Shown here piece by piece: positions 1 to 12,566 of a DNA stretch of 64,000 nucleotides. Position numbers and translations under genes: made by a program. The stretch lies in contig NC_064754.1 in NCBI RefSeq assembly GCF_011397635.1, positions 35,022,043 to 35,086,042 of the forward strand, written 5' to 3'. Each line of letters opens with the position of its first letter. Position 1 is the stretch's first letter. This stretch comes from Epinephelus fuscoguttatus. Lineage: Eukaryota > Chordata > Actinopteri > Perciformes > Serranidae. The notes below the pieces were generated by a model. The model searched no databases and was not told where the DNA came from. It saw only the letters and a list, made by a program, of their open reading frames with translations.

Positions 1-1060
1 AAGGCTTAAAAATGCCCAAAAAATATCTTAAAAAAACCAAAAAAAAACAATGGAGGGGTCCCCTCAGATTATGCGTGGTCACATGCCTACAAAGTTGCGT
101 GGTGATTGGTGAAACCCTTGAGATGTTATACACCTTTATGTGATGAGCCACGCCCTCCGCAATATTCACTGCCTTATAGAAGCTCAGTTTTAGTAAGTTT
201 TCCAACTTTTGCCAAGAGGGAACTTTAGATATTGGTCCCTAGATTATGTTCACCAAGTTTCGTGCAGATCGGTCAAACTTCCTAGGAAGAGATCGATTTT
301 AAGTATTTCAAAAAATTCATTCATTCATTCATTCATCTTCTAACCACTTCATCCTCTTGAGGGTCGCGGGGGGGCTGGAGCCTATCCCAGCTGACATCAG
401 GCGAGAGGCAGGGTACACCCTGGACAGGTCGCCAGACTATCGCAGGGCTGACACATAGAGACAAACAACCATTCACGCTCACATTCACACCTACGGGCAA
501 TTTAGAGTTATCAATTAACCTAGTCCCCAATCTGCATGTCTTTGGACTGTGGGAGGAAGCCGGAGTGCCCGGAGAGAACCCACGCTGACACGGGGAGAAC
601 ATGCAAACTCCGCACAGAAGGGCTCCCACACCCAGGATCGAACCGGCAACCCTCTTGCTGTGAGGCGAGAGTGCTAACCACCACACCACCGTGCCGCCTC
701 AAAAAATTCAAACTCGTGGAAAATCTATATAACTAGAAGTTATGGGTTCTTGAGGCAAATTTGTTCCTCATGAGGAGAGGCATCTCTGTGCAAAGTTTCA
801 TGTCGCTACGACATACGGGGCATGAGATATGCCCATTCACATTTTGCAATTTCAATCGGTTGCTATAGCGCCCCCCTTTGGCCAATTGATGTAATATTGC
901 TACATTCACATCTTCCCATGACCCTCTACCACTGTGCCAAATTTCACATGGATTGACCAATTCAGTGAGGAGAAAAACGTGGAACAGACACACAGACACA
1001 CAGACACACAGACAGAGTTTTCGTCATTATATAGTAAGATAGATATGGCTTCACTGAAGA
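1..1060. repeat. Unclassified interspersed repeat split by a SINE
   Basis: No gene seen. The text on both sides of the SINE at 320-698 reads as one older repeat, with phrases such as gtgcagatcggtcaaac and tgccaaatttcacatgg that recur in fish intergenic DNA, ending near an imperfect acacag microsatellite at about 985-1010. Family not assigned. The reading frames here are short and unsupported. Confidence 0.4.
320..698 (-). mobile_element. tRNA-derived SINE with target-site duplication
   Basis: Read on the minus strand, the element begins with a tRNA-like head holding an A-box-like stretch at 669-680 (TGGTTAGCACT) and a B box at 635-644 (GGTTCGATCC), the internal RNA polymerase III promoter of SINEs. 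It ends in an ATGA/ATTC simple-repeat tail at 320-336. The 12-base word tcaaaaaattca occurs exactly at 308-319 and 699-710, an intact target-site duplication. Head, tail and duplication together make the SINE call strong; the family name was not determined. Confidence 0.8.
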
Positions 1061-1131
1061 TTTTATACATTGTATTCGGGCACTTTACTCCTTTCCTACT
1101 GAAAGAATAAAGGATAATGGCAGCTTCTTTA

Positions 1132-2006
1132 AAGCCTAGTTCACATAACACGATTTTCACTGAGATTTTGACGTTGCAGAGGATCTTGAGAACCACCTTG
1201 GGTCGGAGGAGAGTCGGCTGATAGTCTGCCACGACGAATCCTCATGTGTGAACAAACCTATGATCAAGTCAACCTCTCATCTGCGACTAGGACTGGATAT
1301 CTGGCATGCTAGAAAACTGGAGAAGTCTGACGCAACTGACAAAGAGTATTACCCAATGAGAGGCGGGATATGTCCCACGTCAGCATGCAGGAGGACAGAA
1401 GAAATGTGAGGAGGACAAGCCACAGGGCTGCCAGCTCAGCTTATTTGCGCGACTCTGGGCTTGTTTTTGTAAAGTCACTTACAAATATTGGTAGTGACAG
1501 GTTGCATTTTGGGCTTTTTCTAAAGTGGAGTTGTTTATTTGGGCTTGCTCTCTAAAGCGTTGCCTTTCTCTATATATATATCCGTTGCTTCTTTTAGGCT
1601 TGATTCCATAGCCCTGGTTGCTTGTTTCTCTCCCAAGATCTGGCAACACTGACAAGCCGGCAAGCAACAGCAACAATGGCGGCGTCTACAGGATCATGGG
1701 AGCGCGTTGTGTTTGGACCCAGGCCCTAGAGGCAGATCTGACTCAACACTGGAAAAAGTATCCATGCCTTTACGATGTGTCGTCTCCAAGTTAAAAAACA
1801 TAGTTTGGTGACGTCACTGCCTTATCTGTGGCTCTGTCGGTGAGGGCTTGGTGGAGAAATCATGTGGTGTGCACACACAGGTCGTAACACAGTTGGCGAG
1901 ACTCCCGATGACAGAAACACACATCGCAATGTATGAACACTCAAAAGATTATGATAGTCTCCATAGCATAAAATCGGGTGAAAATCGTGTAATGTGAACT
2001 AGCCTT
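1132..2006. mobile_element. Non-autonomous DNA transposon, about 0.87 kb
   Basis: The ends are inverted copies of each other: aagcctagttcacataacac at the left and, on the other strand, aaggctagttcacattacac at the right, continuing into cgattttcac on both sides, about 29 bases in all. No transposase frame is visible, so this is a MITE-like derivative. The superfamily was not settled because the target-site duplication is unclear. Confidence 0.65.
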
Positions 2007-2021
2007 AACTCTATAACGCAT

Positions 2022-2692
2022 ATGCACTGCCTCTGGCGGTCATCCAGGATTCATAGAACCGTAGTTACATATGTAACTGTTGTTTTAGACAATGGACCTA
2101 TTTTGGTATCACCTCCATATGCAAGATTGGGGAAAAAATGGGAGCTTAAAAGTTTTGATAATCTGCATCAAACATATGGCTTGGCTGGGCAGGACTTTTA
2201 TGGGTATTTACAGCTCTGTGATTATTTCTGTGAAATGGTTAAAGGTACTAACCGAGGGAAAAAACAACTGTCATTCATATATTTATTGATGCTTATAACT
2301 CAGGAAATAATAAAGCTCTAATCAGCAAGCTATACCATAGCATCCCATCACTGAATAAGGACACTACAGACCATGTAAAACAACGATGGGAAAAAAAGCT
2401 GGACACTGAAATAACTGAGGACATGTGGCTGAATGCCTGGGAAATACACTCAACTTCCACTAGCTCACGGACCTGGAGATACATCTGTTGGAAAAACCTG
2501 ATTGGCTTTTTCATCACACCCAAACAGAAGTCTAAACAAACTGGCACCCAGCTATGCTGTTGGAGGGAATGTGGAGAAATCATGGATGACTATGCCCATA
2601 TTTTCTGGACTTGTCCTTTTATTCAGACTTTCTGGAAGGAAGTAAATGTACAATTAGTGGAAACGAATTTCCCTCTGGGACGAATAAAGTAA
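2022..2692 (+). mobile_element. L1-type LINE ORF2 3' fragment (dead)
   Basis: Frames at 2022-2321 and 2423-2692 read like the C-terminal end of an L1-type ORF2 protein. The first has LKSFDNLHQTYGL and FYGYLQLCDYF. The second has CWRECGE, HIFWTCPFIQTFWKEV, the zinc-binding motif (zf-RVT type) after the reverse transcriptase. The two parts lie in different frames, and the upstream endonuclease and polymerase domains are absent, so it is a 5'-truncated decayed copy. A short taagtc tandem tail follows at about 2690-2707. Confidence 0.7.
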
Positions 2693-3054
2693 GTCTAAGT
2701 CTAAGTCTCTATATGACTTCAGAAAGAATTGGGAGAAAGAAGGTGGAGACAGTGGTGTGCCTATTTAGCCAATGAGACAGATACTACATGATTAATGTAT
2801 GTATCATGTATGAAACCTTATTTTAAATTAGGATAATTAGTCTTAAACATCACATCACATCACCTCCTATCTGTATTTTTCTTTTTTTGTGCACTGTTTT
2901 TCTTTTCAGTTGTTAAATACGTGAAATGTTCAAAAACAAAAAGTATTTAAAAAAACAAATTTCTCTGTATGTGTATGTGTGCTGTATCACATGAAGGTTC
3001 AAAGGCTTTAAGTTTTATTTATTTATCTGGGAACTTTTTAACTTTTTATGTAAA

Positions 3055-4740
3055 ACTGATCAGTTTTATTTGCCTCAAACTTTGATTATTGATTTCCTCA
3101 TCATACATACCAGAGTCATTCAGCTTCCTCTTCAGGTCATCTCTCTCCTCAGTCAGGTTCTTGTGACTGGCCTCAATATCTGAAACAGAATTTCCATTGT
3201 CTATTGTGTTAATCTATCAATAACAGACTGTATGTGTCCTCCTCTGAATCTAATACTGTATCATTAGGGATCTTGTCACTGTAACAGTGACTCTGATAAC
3301 ATTTTTGTTTGGATCTCATCCTTTACTAGAAATGTTATTGTGGTAAAAATTTTCATTTGGTAACAAACAAAATGGACTAACAGAAACATCTGTGTCATTG
3401 AATGTCACTGCATTGTGGAGATCATCTCATATCTTATGACTTAATATGTGCTGGACTGCAGGTTTACTGGCTGAAAAATGTGACAGGTGTTAATTTCACT
3501 GTAGTATTACATTTTCTGGCCACTTGGGGTCAAAAGACCTCTGGTACAAACACCTGATAAAGCTGTCACTGGCTGATGTGTTTGCAAACAATTTCCTATA
3601 CATATGCAGCACTCACAGAGCAGCATTAACATTCATCAAGTGTCATGTTTCTGTCCACATCATAACTTCATCTCATCAGTCCTCACTAACAGGATTTAAC
3701 TGGGAGATTCTTATAATATTTAACACATATACACCTACACTTAACCTTGATTGGACTAACTGTACACCCCTTCAGATCTAATCCCTGATCATTGGAGGAG
3801 TTTCATCACCTACTTACCAGAGTTGATTCTCCTCAACTCGTCTCTCTCTTCAGTCAGAGAATTTTGCTGTGAAACTGTCGTTTTGAGTGGAGAAATCAAC
3901 ATGAATTTCAACAGAATCATAGTAGCTTGTATGGTTAAGTTTAATGCAAAGACAAACTTCTTGCATTTTCTACAAAACAAAGGGCCAAGGTGGTACCTAT
4001 GACAAATCTGTATGTGTGCTATATCACATGAAGGTTCAAAGGCTTTAAGTTTTAAGGGTTTCATTTCACTTTAACAAACAAGAACACAAGCATGTACTCA
4101 ATATCTAGAGCATCACATTAACTTTCTTCTTTTGTGTTACTACATGTTGCTGACTCTGAAAGAAACTATAACACAATGTCAATATTTAACTGGGAACTTT
4201 TATTTAAAATAATCAGTTTTATTTGCCCCAAACTGGACTTGCACCCTTTGGGATCTAAACTTTGATTATTGATTTCATCATCATACATACCAGAGTCATT
4301 CAGCTTCCTCTTCAGGTCATTTCTCTCCTCAGTCAGGTTTTTGCAACTGGCCTCAATATCTGAAACAGAATTTCCATTGTCTATTGTGTTACTCTATCAA
4401 TGACAGACTGTATGTGTCCTCTTCTGAATCTAATACTGTATCATTAGGGATCTTGTCACTGTAACAGTCACCCTGATATAATTTTTCTTTGGATCTCATG
4501 TTTCTGTCCACATCATAACATCATCTCATCAGTCCTCACTAACAGGATTTAACTGGGAGATTCCTACAATATTTAACACATATACACCTATACTTAACCT
4601 TGATTGGACTAACTGTACACCCCTTCAGATCTAATCCCTGATCATTGGAGGAGTTTCATCACCTACTTACCAGAGTTGATTCTCCTCAACTCGTCTCTCT
4701 CTTCAGTCACATTTTTGGCCATGTTAACTGGTGGAGAAGT
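3055..4740 (-). repeat. Tandem duplication of a stalk exon pair in receptor A
   Basis: The 69-bp exon at 3111-3179 and the 57-bp exon at 3818-3874 are repeated with flanking intron as 4291-4359 and 4671-4727. Flanks match as well, for example the text after the 69-bp exons and the stretch before the 57-bp exons. Both exon sizes are multiples of three and share the same phase, so each round of duplication lengthens the coiled-coil stalk by 42 residues without breaking the frame. Confidence 0.75.
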
Positions 4741-7622
4741 GACCAACAGAATTTGATTATGTCCACAACCAGAGAGATGATTCACACAATAAAATTAAAG
4801 CTGGCTTTTTTTAAAACATGAATCTAGTACAAATTATTGTTTAATACAAAGAAATAATAAAAGGTTCACTGTGAGAATCTTGTGCGCATGGGTGAAGCAG
4901 ATTGTTTCGCTGGTGTAAATTAATTTTGATATGAATTTCAGGGTATTTAGGCCAACCCCCTCTGCACAGTGATTAAAATATGTTTCTCCAACACATTCTC
5001 ACTCCGACCTTGTCACATATCAACGTTTGTTCATGGACTTTCCATGTGGACATATGTTATGAAAGGTACCCTGGGTGGCGTTAAGTGGCAGCCCTTGCAC
5101 ATTTGGTGTCCTAAGTGAGCCCTCCCCTCCTCCATCTGTACATGTGTTATAATAATCATATAAATCAATAATCAATACATAAAATAATTAAAAATAATAA
5201 CTTGTTGAGAAGAACCACAATAAAATAATATATGAAATTGTAAAATAATAATAAAATGTACAAAGTAACTTTCTAATTGAACTAGGGATGCATCAATTTT
5301 TAAACTCTTGGCCGATACTAATATCAATGTTATTTATTTGTCTTTCGTGACAGGAAAACACAGAAATCTCCACAATAAGAAAATGAATGAACACTTTTAA
5401 AAAGTCATTCAGTCCTTCATTACACTACCGTTGTATGAGCACAGATGTAATAATATGCATGAAATAACCCTTAACATAAACCTCGTCCACATGAAAAACA
5501 TCTTTTTATGGCAAAAAGCCATTTTATAGTGCTGAAAACATCAACAAATTTCTTCTTTAAACAGCTGGATTTCTTGCCAGTTTCTTGCCAAAAGCTACAC
5601 TTACAAGATTCCATTGAACAAATCATGAGAACGTAATTATTTACCATCACCCATCATTCATTTTTACTGAATAGAGCTTGAACACTTCACAGTGTAAATT
5701 GATGCAACCTCAGTTAGCTGTTTGTTGTGGCCACCGGCTCCTCTCAGTGGTGTAATGGTAGTTAAGTGGGCACCAGAGAGCGTTTGTCATTTTGAACTGA
5801 AAATGACACAGCATGTTTCGGGGTTCACTTGACGATGGATAACTTGTTCATCTCCCCCAGAGAGCAGGTAAAGTGTGACGAGCTGGATTCGGGGGCCCGG
5901 GGCCCAGGGGCAGCAGGAACCCAGAAAAAAAGGCCTCTCTATTATTTAGAAGGCTTTGCTATATGTTGTTGTGGCCTTATGTAATATTTCAATATAATAG
6001 TAGTAATAGTATTAATAAAAAATAGTGAAAGATAACATTTTGATTTTTTTTTCTTCCCCCATTTGTAGTGCCCCCTACGAATTACTGCAACCTTAGCATT
6101 TGCCTGCACTGCCTTTGCCACACGCCGGCACTGTCACTGACCAAGGTTTCAATGACTTCTGTGAGACCGGGTTGGTTTCTCGAAAGCACTCAGGGCAAGT
6201 GATCGTTTTAGCTTGTGTGAGAATTACTGAAACTTGGGTGGTTACCATTTCCTCTTTATTGTTACAGAAGTGAGATGTTAAATAAGTAACAAGAAGTTTA
6301 GAAGACTTACAGAGAGCAAGACGGAGGGAAATATTGAGAGCAGCTTGCATGATACAGAGGAGTCCAAGGATCAAAACTCCCACTCTGTACAGTTTCAGTC
6401 CTGTGTGTAGAACACACATTGTCTTACATCCATTCTGTGGAGACATAATCCAACCCTAACCACAACCTTAAGGACCACCTATCCTAGCCTAACCTAACTT
6501 GCAGATCAGTGCAGGTTACTATACTAATCTTTCTGCTGTAAACATATCACTTAACATTTCTGAACATTTGATTAATGCTGCATGTATTAGTGTGTTGAAT
6601 TAGGAGGAAACTTACATATGTGTATACTGTCTTGAGTCAGCTTAAACTAACTTTTACAAGTGGTTCAAAAAAATACTTAACCTGCAAAATGATCACTCAT
6701 ATATTAATTACTCATAGCGTGTTTCTTTTAATTTTTTTGCCTGTGGTGAACGGAGAATCCAAAAAAGGTGAACATTTGTCATGAATTGAATCCATTAGCA
6801 ACCATTTTTAACTACAGTAAATCTATATCATACACACTTGTGCAGTATAGTCTAATTCATCCAGTTGAATGGTCAGTATTTCCTAGACACATGCATTTTC
6901 AATAAATATTTCGATTTAAACACGTCAGTACAAACAGTCTCATGCAGGCAGAGTAGCTTTCCTGGGCTCAGTTACGCCCTGAGTGTGCTCAGGTAGGCTC
7001 AGCGTGGGCTACTCATTGGTGAAGTGCTTGCATCTTTTTAAGTGAAAATACATGTGTTTGTAAAGTACTGAGCATACAGCTAAATGAGACTTGAATAATA
7101 CTGCTAGAGTTGTGTGAGCATTTGTAAGCGGATGTTTTGAAACAGTTTTGCTGTTGATAAAAGTGGCCCACAATTAATTTAAATCATGACAAATGTTTAC
7201 CTTTTTTGGATTCTCTGTTCACCATGTAGGCTCGAGAAAAAAACCAAATATTTCTTTACGAATTCACACTCAGTAACTGATACTCAAATGCTCATTTTGA
7301 GGGTTAAGTATTCTTTTAAAGTAAACATCACACTCTTGAAAATGAAGTCAAATAAAACAAGAAGCCAATAAAAGATGGAAATATGCAAAAATGGTCAAAA
7401 TGACATAAAAGGAAAATTCAGCATGCTTGACATTGAGATGTTGCTTGTGTTGCTTTTAAAAACTGAACTTCAAACTCGTTAATTTGTTAGGATTTCTGTC
7501 TCACCGGGCACTGCAGCAGGCGCTTTACTGTTTTTAACGAAGTGGCTCTTTGATGCAGCGTTCCTGGCGGAGACGTTTTCATATATCATTGACCTCTCAG
7601 GTTCTTCTTCGTCGTAAGCCAT
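3111..7622 (-). CDS. Receptor A: C-type lectin-like type II membrane receptor, 5' part
   Basis: Six minus-strand exons are in frame: 7505-7622 (start ATG 7622-7620), 6311-6400, 4671-4727, 4291-4359, 3818-3874 and 3111-3179. After exon 1 every internal exon keeps the same phase (two bases then one). They give at least 153 residues: a cytoplasmic tail with SMIYENV, a transmembrane segment of about residues 43-61 (YRVGVLILGLLCIMQ), an NIS glycosylation site just outside, then a stalk of NLTEERDDLKRKL-type coiled coil. No lectin-domain exon is seen between 1 and 3110, where repeats lie. The rest is either beyond the window edge or lost. The family (CD209/ASGR-like) is inferred from paralogy to C and F. 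Confidence 0.65.
4741..6310. other. Receptor A intron 2; nothing gene-like seen
   Basis: This is intronic sequence between the transmembrane exon and the first stalk exon. It is AT-rich, with a GC-rich patch (ggggcccggggcccagggg) near 5890 that looks like old repeat. No further in-phase stalk exon was recognised. Confidence 0.4.
6655..7325. mobile_element. MITE with long inverted arms in receptor A intron 1
   Basis: The stretch around 6745-6785 (gaacggagaatccaaaaaag, then gtgaacatttgtcatga) is found inverted at about 7184-7226. Weaker inverted similarity continues outward to about 6655 and 7325 (tacttaacctgcaaaatgat against tacttaaccctcaaaatgag). There is no coding frame for a transposase. 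It is most simply a non-autonomous foldback-like DNA element of about 0.67 kb. Confidence 0.55.
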
Positions 7623-7687
7623 CTGTGTATTTTAGCCACTGGAGAGCGATGAAGGTGTTGTTGATGCTCGTCTCTGATCTGATTCTT

Positions 7688-7697
7688 CTTTTATGTT
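7688..7697 (-). promoter_or_regulatory. TATA-like box upstream of receptor A
   Basis: On the minus strand this reads aacataaaag, about 66-75 bases before the ATG. The same word within ttcttcttttatgtt (plus-strand view) stands 84-93 bases before the ATG of receptor C (25769-25778). Conservation between the two paralogues supports a shared core promoter, but no transcript evidence is available. Confidence 0.35.
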
Positions 7698-7699
7698 CA

Positions 7700-8960
7700 T
7701 CACTGCATAAATAGAGCACTATCTCTCGTGGTCTTCTTCCTCATTTCAGAAAGTTTTTCTTCCTCAACTCAAACTAGAAGCTATGACTGCTGCAGTTGTA
7801 ATGTATGCATATTCTTGGGTACATGCTCAGGGGAGGCAAACCTTCCTCTGCATTATCATTCCCGTTTTTTTAGTGGCACAAACTGCATGATCCTGTAAGA
7901 TTGCAATACAATGCGAGTCAAACACCATAAACAATAACCTCCAAACTTAATGTGAAGTTTCATCTGCACTGTGTCAACAAGTGAATGTTACATACCTGCT
8001 TTATGAAAAGGCACTATTTTATCTTACATACTTTTCTGTCTGTGACATTTTTCATACTATCGCCATCCTTGTTCAGTTTTAAGTAATCTTCCTCCTTGGT
8101 TGAGATGTTTTTAGGCTTTAACATATCTTTTTCGTGCATGTTTCATCAGTTTTGAGTGGTTAAACTTGGGAAAAAAAGATTGATAGATGTGTTTCATGAA
8201 AAAGAATTTACTATCAACATAACAGTATCCCAACTGGCATTGGCATGGCATCTTTAGCATTCCTATTAAAGTAAGTGTAAGACACAAGGCTTTTGTTCTG
8301 ACACTGGTTTGAACTAAATGTAATTCATTAATTCAGCGTTAACCTTTAACTGAGCATGTATATCATAAATGGCAACAGTATAGTGCATTGACTGTATTAG
8401 AAACAACAATGGTTGTATAATTCCTCACCCCCTAATATGACCACTAGCTTCTATAACTACATCACATACAGAACCCACATTCAGTCATTTGTATTTGAAT
8501 CAAGATTTTAAGAGAAGGCCAATAACTGACTGTACAGTCTACTGAATAAAAACAAGCTCGAACAAGCTGTACATAGTTTTTTAGAGTAAGGGTGTGTTTC
8601 GGATACTGTGACATGTTGAAGTAATTATATGAGTATGAGATGGTATGAATGAATAGCTGAACTCTGGGACATGCAGTGGTTAAAGTAACACAATGGAGTT
8701 TTTGAGCCCTCAAAAAATATACATCCAAGATCCTTGTGATGGTACATCAACTCACAATAGGTTGGATGACACCTCCATCATTGCTTGAGAGCGTCTGTTT
8801 CACTTGCACTGGCACTATGCAGTTCGGGTAGGAACCCGGACACAAAAAAGACTACAAAATTTGGCTGCCTTACGCCATATGTCATATCCCCCTCTCATCA
8901 CATCCCCCTCCTCTCTATAGAGTAGCGTAGCTGAACCAAGGTGAACGAAGTTAGATGTGG
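7700..8960. other. No gene seen
   Basis: This is AT-rich intergenic sequence upstream of receptor A. Several short frames were read and none resembles a known family or has splice-compatible ends. Confidence 0.4.
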
Positions 8961-8965
8961 TTGTC

Positions 8966-9190
8966 ATGGCTGAAGCGACAAAGAAAAGGAAGAAGGTGAA
9001 GGTGTTGTCTGAGGAGACAAACAAAAGAAAACGGGAGAGCTCGAACAAGGATTAATATTGGCCCAGCTTTCACACGCTGGCGAGAGCTGAAAGAGGAGGA
9101 GGGATGCCCGACCGATGGTGACCTGGCGCTGTTACTGCTGTCCCCCCTCTACTTAGGAGACTCACTGTCTGCAGGTCGGCTGCCTCAGGT
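8966..9190 (+). pseudogene. Frameshifted repeat-borne coding exon, family unknown
   Basis: An ATG at 8966 opens a lysine/arginine-rich peptide (MAEATKKRKKVKVLSEETN) that hits a stop at 9052. One frame over, the text continues as INIGPAFTRWRELKEEEGC followed by PTDGDLALLLLSPLY, up to a possible splice donor (cctcag|gtacat) near 9190. This looks like the first exon of a multicopy nuclear or transposon-derived gene with one frameshift. I recognise the style of the motif but cannot name the family. Confidence 0.35.
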
Positions 9191-9564
9191 ACATTTTAAG
9201 ATAAGGTGTTAGCCTACATACAGACAGCTTTCATTTTAGTTTGTCTTTAAAACTTTGCTGTTAGCACCGCGTGTGCGATGTGTTTGTGTCGACCATGGTC
9301 GTAAATCATAATAGCGGTGAATGAGAGACTGTGGACAGAGCAGATTGAAATATGGCTTTCCACATGCTGATCACATGTAATGATAAAGTATTGGCTTGGC
9401 TGGCAGAGGTTTTATCGCACTTATTTACAGTAACAAGCGTAGTAAAAAGCGCAATCCTCCATAGTGTTGCTTTAACTGCACTATAAACAGGAACATCAGA
9501 GATACTAATAGAGGGCTTTCTTATTCAGCTATGGGTTATCTGATATTGGACTCCTTAACTTTAA

Positions 9565-10719
9565 GGGGCTCTAGTTTCCCGGCGCAGCGCAGGGTGGCTC
9601 AGGGTGGTGAACCCCGCGCAAAGCTAGTTTCGAGCAGCGCAACCCGAGGCGCGCTCAGTTTGGTAGTTTGGCAGACTGAAGTGCGCTGAGATGGGTGTGG
9701 CGGCGCAGCAGGGGGAGGTGTCGACAGATCCAGCTTGGCGCAGTGACAGTTTCGTGCCAAAAGCCTTTGCCGAAGGTGCGCTAAAAGCTCGCCAGCTGAA
9801 ACCAGGTCTACTGTCAGCGCAGGGGGAGCGCAGCCGGTGTAGTGGAAGTTTGGCTGACCGGCGGACAGTGCGCACACGTCACCAAAACCTCACAGGCAGG
9901 TTTCCAGAATATCAGCCACATTAACGATGCAATAAATACCCACAAAACCACTATTCAATGCAACTATCTGCAATCAGCACATAAATGTATCTCTATATCG
10001 ACTGTCCCGTCACATCTGATGTCAGATCAAAGGGGATTGGCACCGTTTGGCACGTTTGGCACGCGTAATGGAAACCCAACCTGATTTGATTAACACAGCT
10101 GCAAACTAATGAGTTCAGATCCCTCTCAGCCAACCACAAACAGCCACAGCATCAGATAGGGAGTATATATTCAGCATCTGTCATCTTAGAAAAGTCAAAA
10201 GAAAAGAAACAGAGTGAGACTGCGAGATAGAAAGAGAGAGTGCGCGTGCGCACAAGAGAAACGCAACATTGATTTACAATTGTGGTGACCTCCTCCCAGG
10301 CTACCTTTGCATCATCAGCCCATGGAGGTCTGCTCACAGTTCCGTATATTCGGACACTGCGAGCTTGGACCTCTCAGACCAAAACATCAGTTTCCTCCTG
10401 GGAGAAGTTTGGCCGTCTGACGCTGCTGCTCTCTTCTGCCATGGCGAATTGAGTAAACTCTCATTACGCCTTCGCGCAGCGCATTTAAGGGCGAGGAGAG
10501 GGGCTCATTTGATTGGTGTGATGTGTGTAAAACCCACTCCACGCCTTCTCTCCTCCCTCTTTCCGACTTGCGCAGGTAGGAGGGACGGAGGTGGGAAAGA
10601 GGAGTAGCTGCGCCAGGGCGCACGGTGTGCCAAACTTGCAAAATCTGCCAGGCCACACCCAGTTGGCGAAGCGCAGGTGCGCTGCGCCCCCGCCTCGCCC
10701 GGTCTGCGAAACTAGAGTC
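9565..10719. mobile_element. GC-rich non-autonomous DNA transposon, copy 1
   Basis: It starts ggggctctagtttcccggcg and ends with the inverted word gaaactagagtcc. A second, shorter copy with the same ends lies at 61320-62183. The interior is unusually GC-rich for the window, with cgcagcgcagg-type stretches at both ends, which creates spurious open frames on both strands. No transposase was seen. Superfamily not settled. Confidence 0.6.
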
Positions 10720-10834
10720 CTATGTGTGTGTGACAGCTCCAAAACAATAATTACTCGCATTAAGATAAACAGTGGACAGATGGGAGGACAAACACACTAA
10801 CATCATTGCCAACATGACCATCATCACCACTACA

Positions 10835-11065
10835 ATAATGCAGCACCAACTCTGATGGACAGGCCATGTCATCTGCATATCTGACACACGACTCCCCAAA
10901 CAGATCTTATATATATATAATTATGTATACAGGACATTATCAAAATTAATCTAAACAAATTCCACATCACTCAGAGCAACTGGGAGCACACCGCACTTGA
11001 TAAGTACTCCTGGAAGACATCTATGCTGTACCGCAGAGATAAAGCAACAACACTGCAAGAGAAAC
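10835..11065 (+). mobile_element. LINE ORF2 C-terminal fragment
   Basis: Two pieces read as the end of a non-LTR retrotransposon protein: WTGHVICISDTRLPKQIL from about 10851, then IIKINLNKFHITQSNWEH and ALDKYSWKTSMLYRRDKAT to about 11060. They are separated by an AT-rich disruption (atatatataa) and in different frames. It is a decayed fragment. Confidence 0.5.
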
Positions 11066-12566
11066 ATGTTCAACCACCACATTCCCCTCATCACACTGTA
11101 CCAAGTATGGGACCCACAAATAGACAGCCCATCAGGACAGTGGTACTTGCCTCAAGTGACCGCCGATAATGTACTTTTTAGATTATCTGATAAATGCACC
11201 TGTGACATTAACGGAGGAAGTATGTCTTTATCTGTATCTCATCTGTATCACAATGACTATTACTTCTCTTTTCTCTGGCTACTGATGCAGCTTAATTAAA
11301 ATTTTAAAGCTTGCTGACTAATTCCAGCTTTTTGTGTGCCAATATGTGGTTATATAGTGCAGCAACAGCACTAAGTAACAAGCAAAGGCTGATTACATCG
11401 GACTTGAGTCGAGACCTCCACCTGCCAAGCCCAATGGTGCATTCACGTGCTCCTCAGCCACTCAGTTCTTCCAACTTTTGTATGCTCATGAGTTTTAGTT
11501 ATAATGACAAAACAACATGGACACTACAAAGAAGATGTGCTGTATCAACAAGATGTAACAACATACTGAGCTTACATAGATTATACATACAACTGGGATG
11601 TTGAATCAGTGCATTAAAATGAATATTTTATGTTTATTTTTGTAAAACATACACGATGACTGGTAATGCATTGAAGAGAAGTTTTGTGAGCAGCGGTAGC
11701 TGGTGATGGAGAAACTGACATAGTTTAAGTATCAAATGGTTGAATACACTTACATGTGTCAACTTAGAGGAACTGATACTGTGAAAATAATCAGCCTGCA
11801 TGTCATTAGGCTCTTTAGTACAGCTCCGGGGTGTGATTGCCACCTTGGAAATATGCCTGTTTTCAAAGAACAACTCTAATTAGATTAAAAATAGCACCAT
11901 TTGCTTTATGACCTTGAAAAAAGCAAACCCATCTCTGTCATCTCCGTAAAATAGACAATAGCATCGATAACAATATGCATATTCCAAATAAACTATGATA
12001 AACCACTGGAATTGTTAAATTAATAATTTTCCATTTTCTTTGGTATTTTTTGTGATACACAGATATGCATTAATGATTGCTGGGTAATATGTTAATGTTA
12101 TCCAATGTGAAGTCTCAGATCATGTGACAAGACAATATGTGCATGACAGCGTCACTATCAGGACCGTCACAATAGCGTGCACTGGGCCTGTTGTAACTAC
12201 TGTACACCACTGGTACAACTTTCCAGTTTTGATTAATTCAGATATTGTTTGTGTGCAGAGTTGCAGTGTAGGGGTAACAGCACAAAGAGGAACGTCACTG
12301 CAGAGTTCTACGAAGCACTAAAAAGAGTTTGGATGATACTAGCATGCTTTGTCTAACTTAGACTGCTGAAGCCTTATATCACCTTCATAAGACAAATATG
12401 GATGTATAGATGCACACATGGACAGTGGATTTTGTCCCCCATCACTCAGTTTGAAATCAATCAATCTGGAGGATTTAGCTATCCTTTGAATGTGTAAAAA
12501 CAATTACGCTACATATGTATTTATGGTTTGTACACTTTATTGTTCTTAATTTCATTTACTTAAATA
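11066..12566. other. No gene seen
   Basis: Intergenic sequence. I saw no lectin exon, RNA gene or clear repeat boundary here on either strand. Confidence 0.35.

Noticed and set aside
635-680. tRNA gene-like A and B boxes
   Set aside because: They belong to the head of a SINE with tail and target duplication; no folded tRNA or anticodon is supported.
9599-9924. Overlapping open frames on both strands of the GC-rich element (also 10.3-10.8 and 61.3-62.2 kb)
   Set aside because: High GC removes stop codons by chance; the frames are not conserved between the two element copies beyond the DNA identity and match no domain I know.
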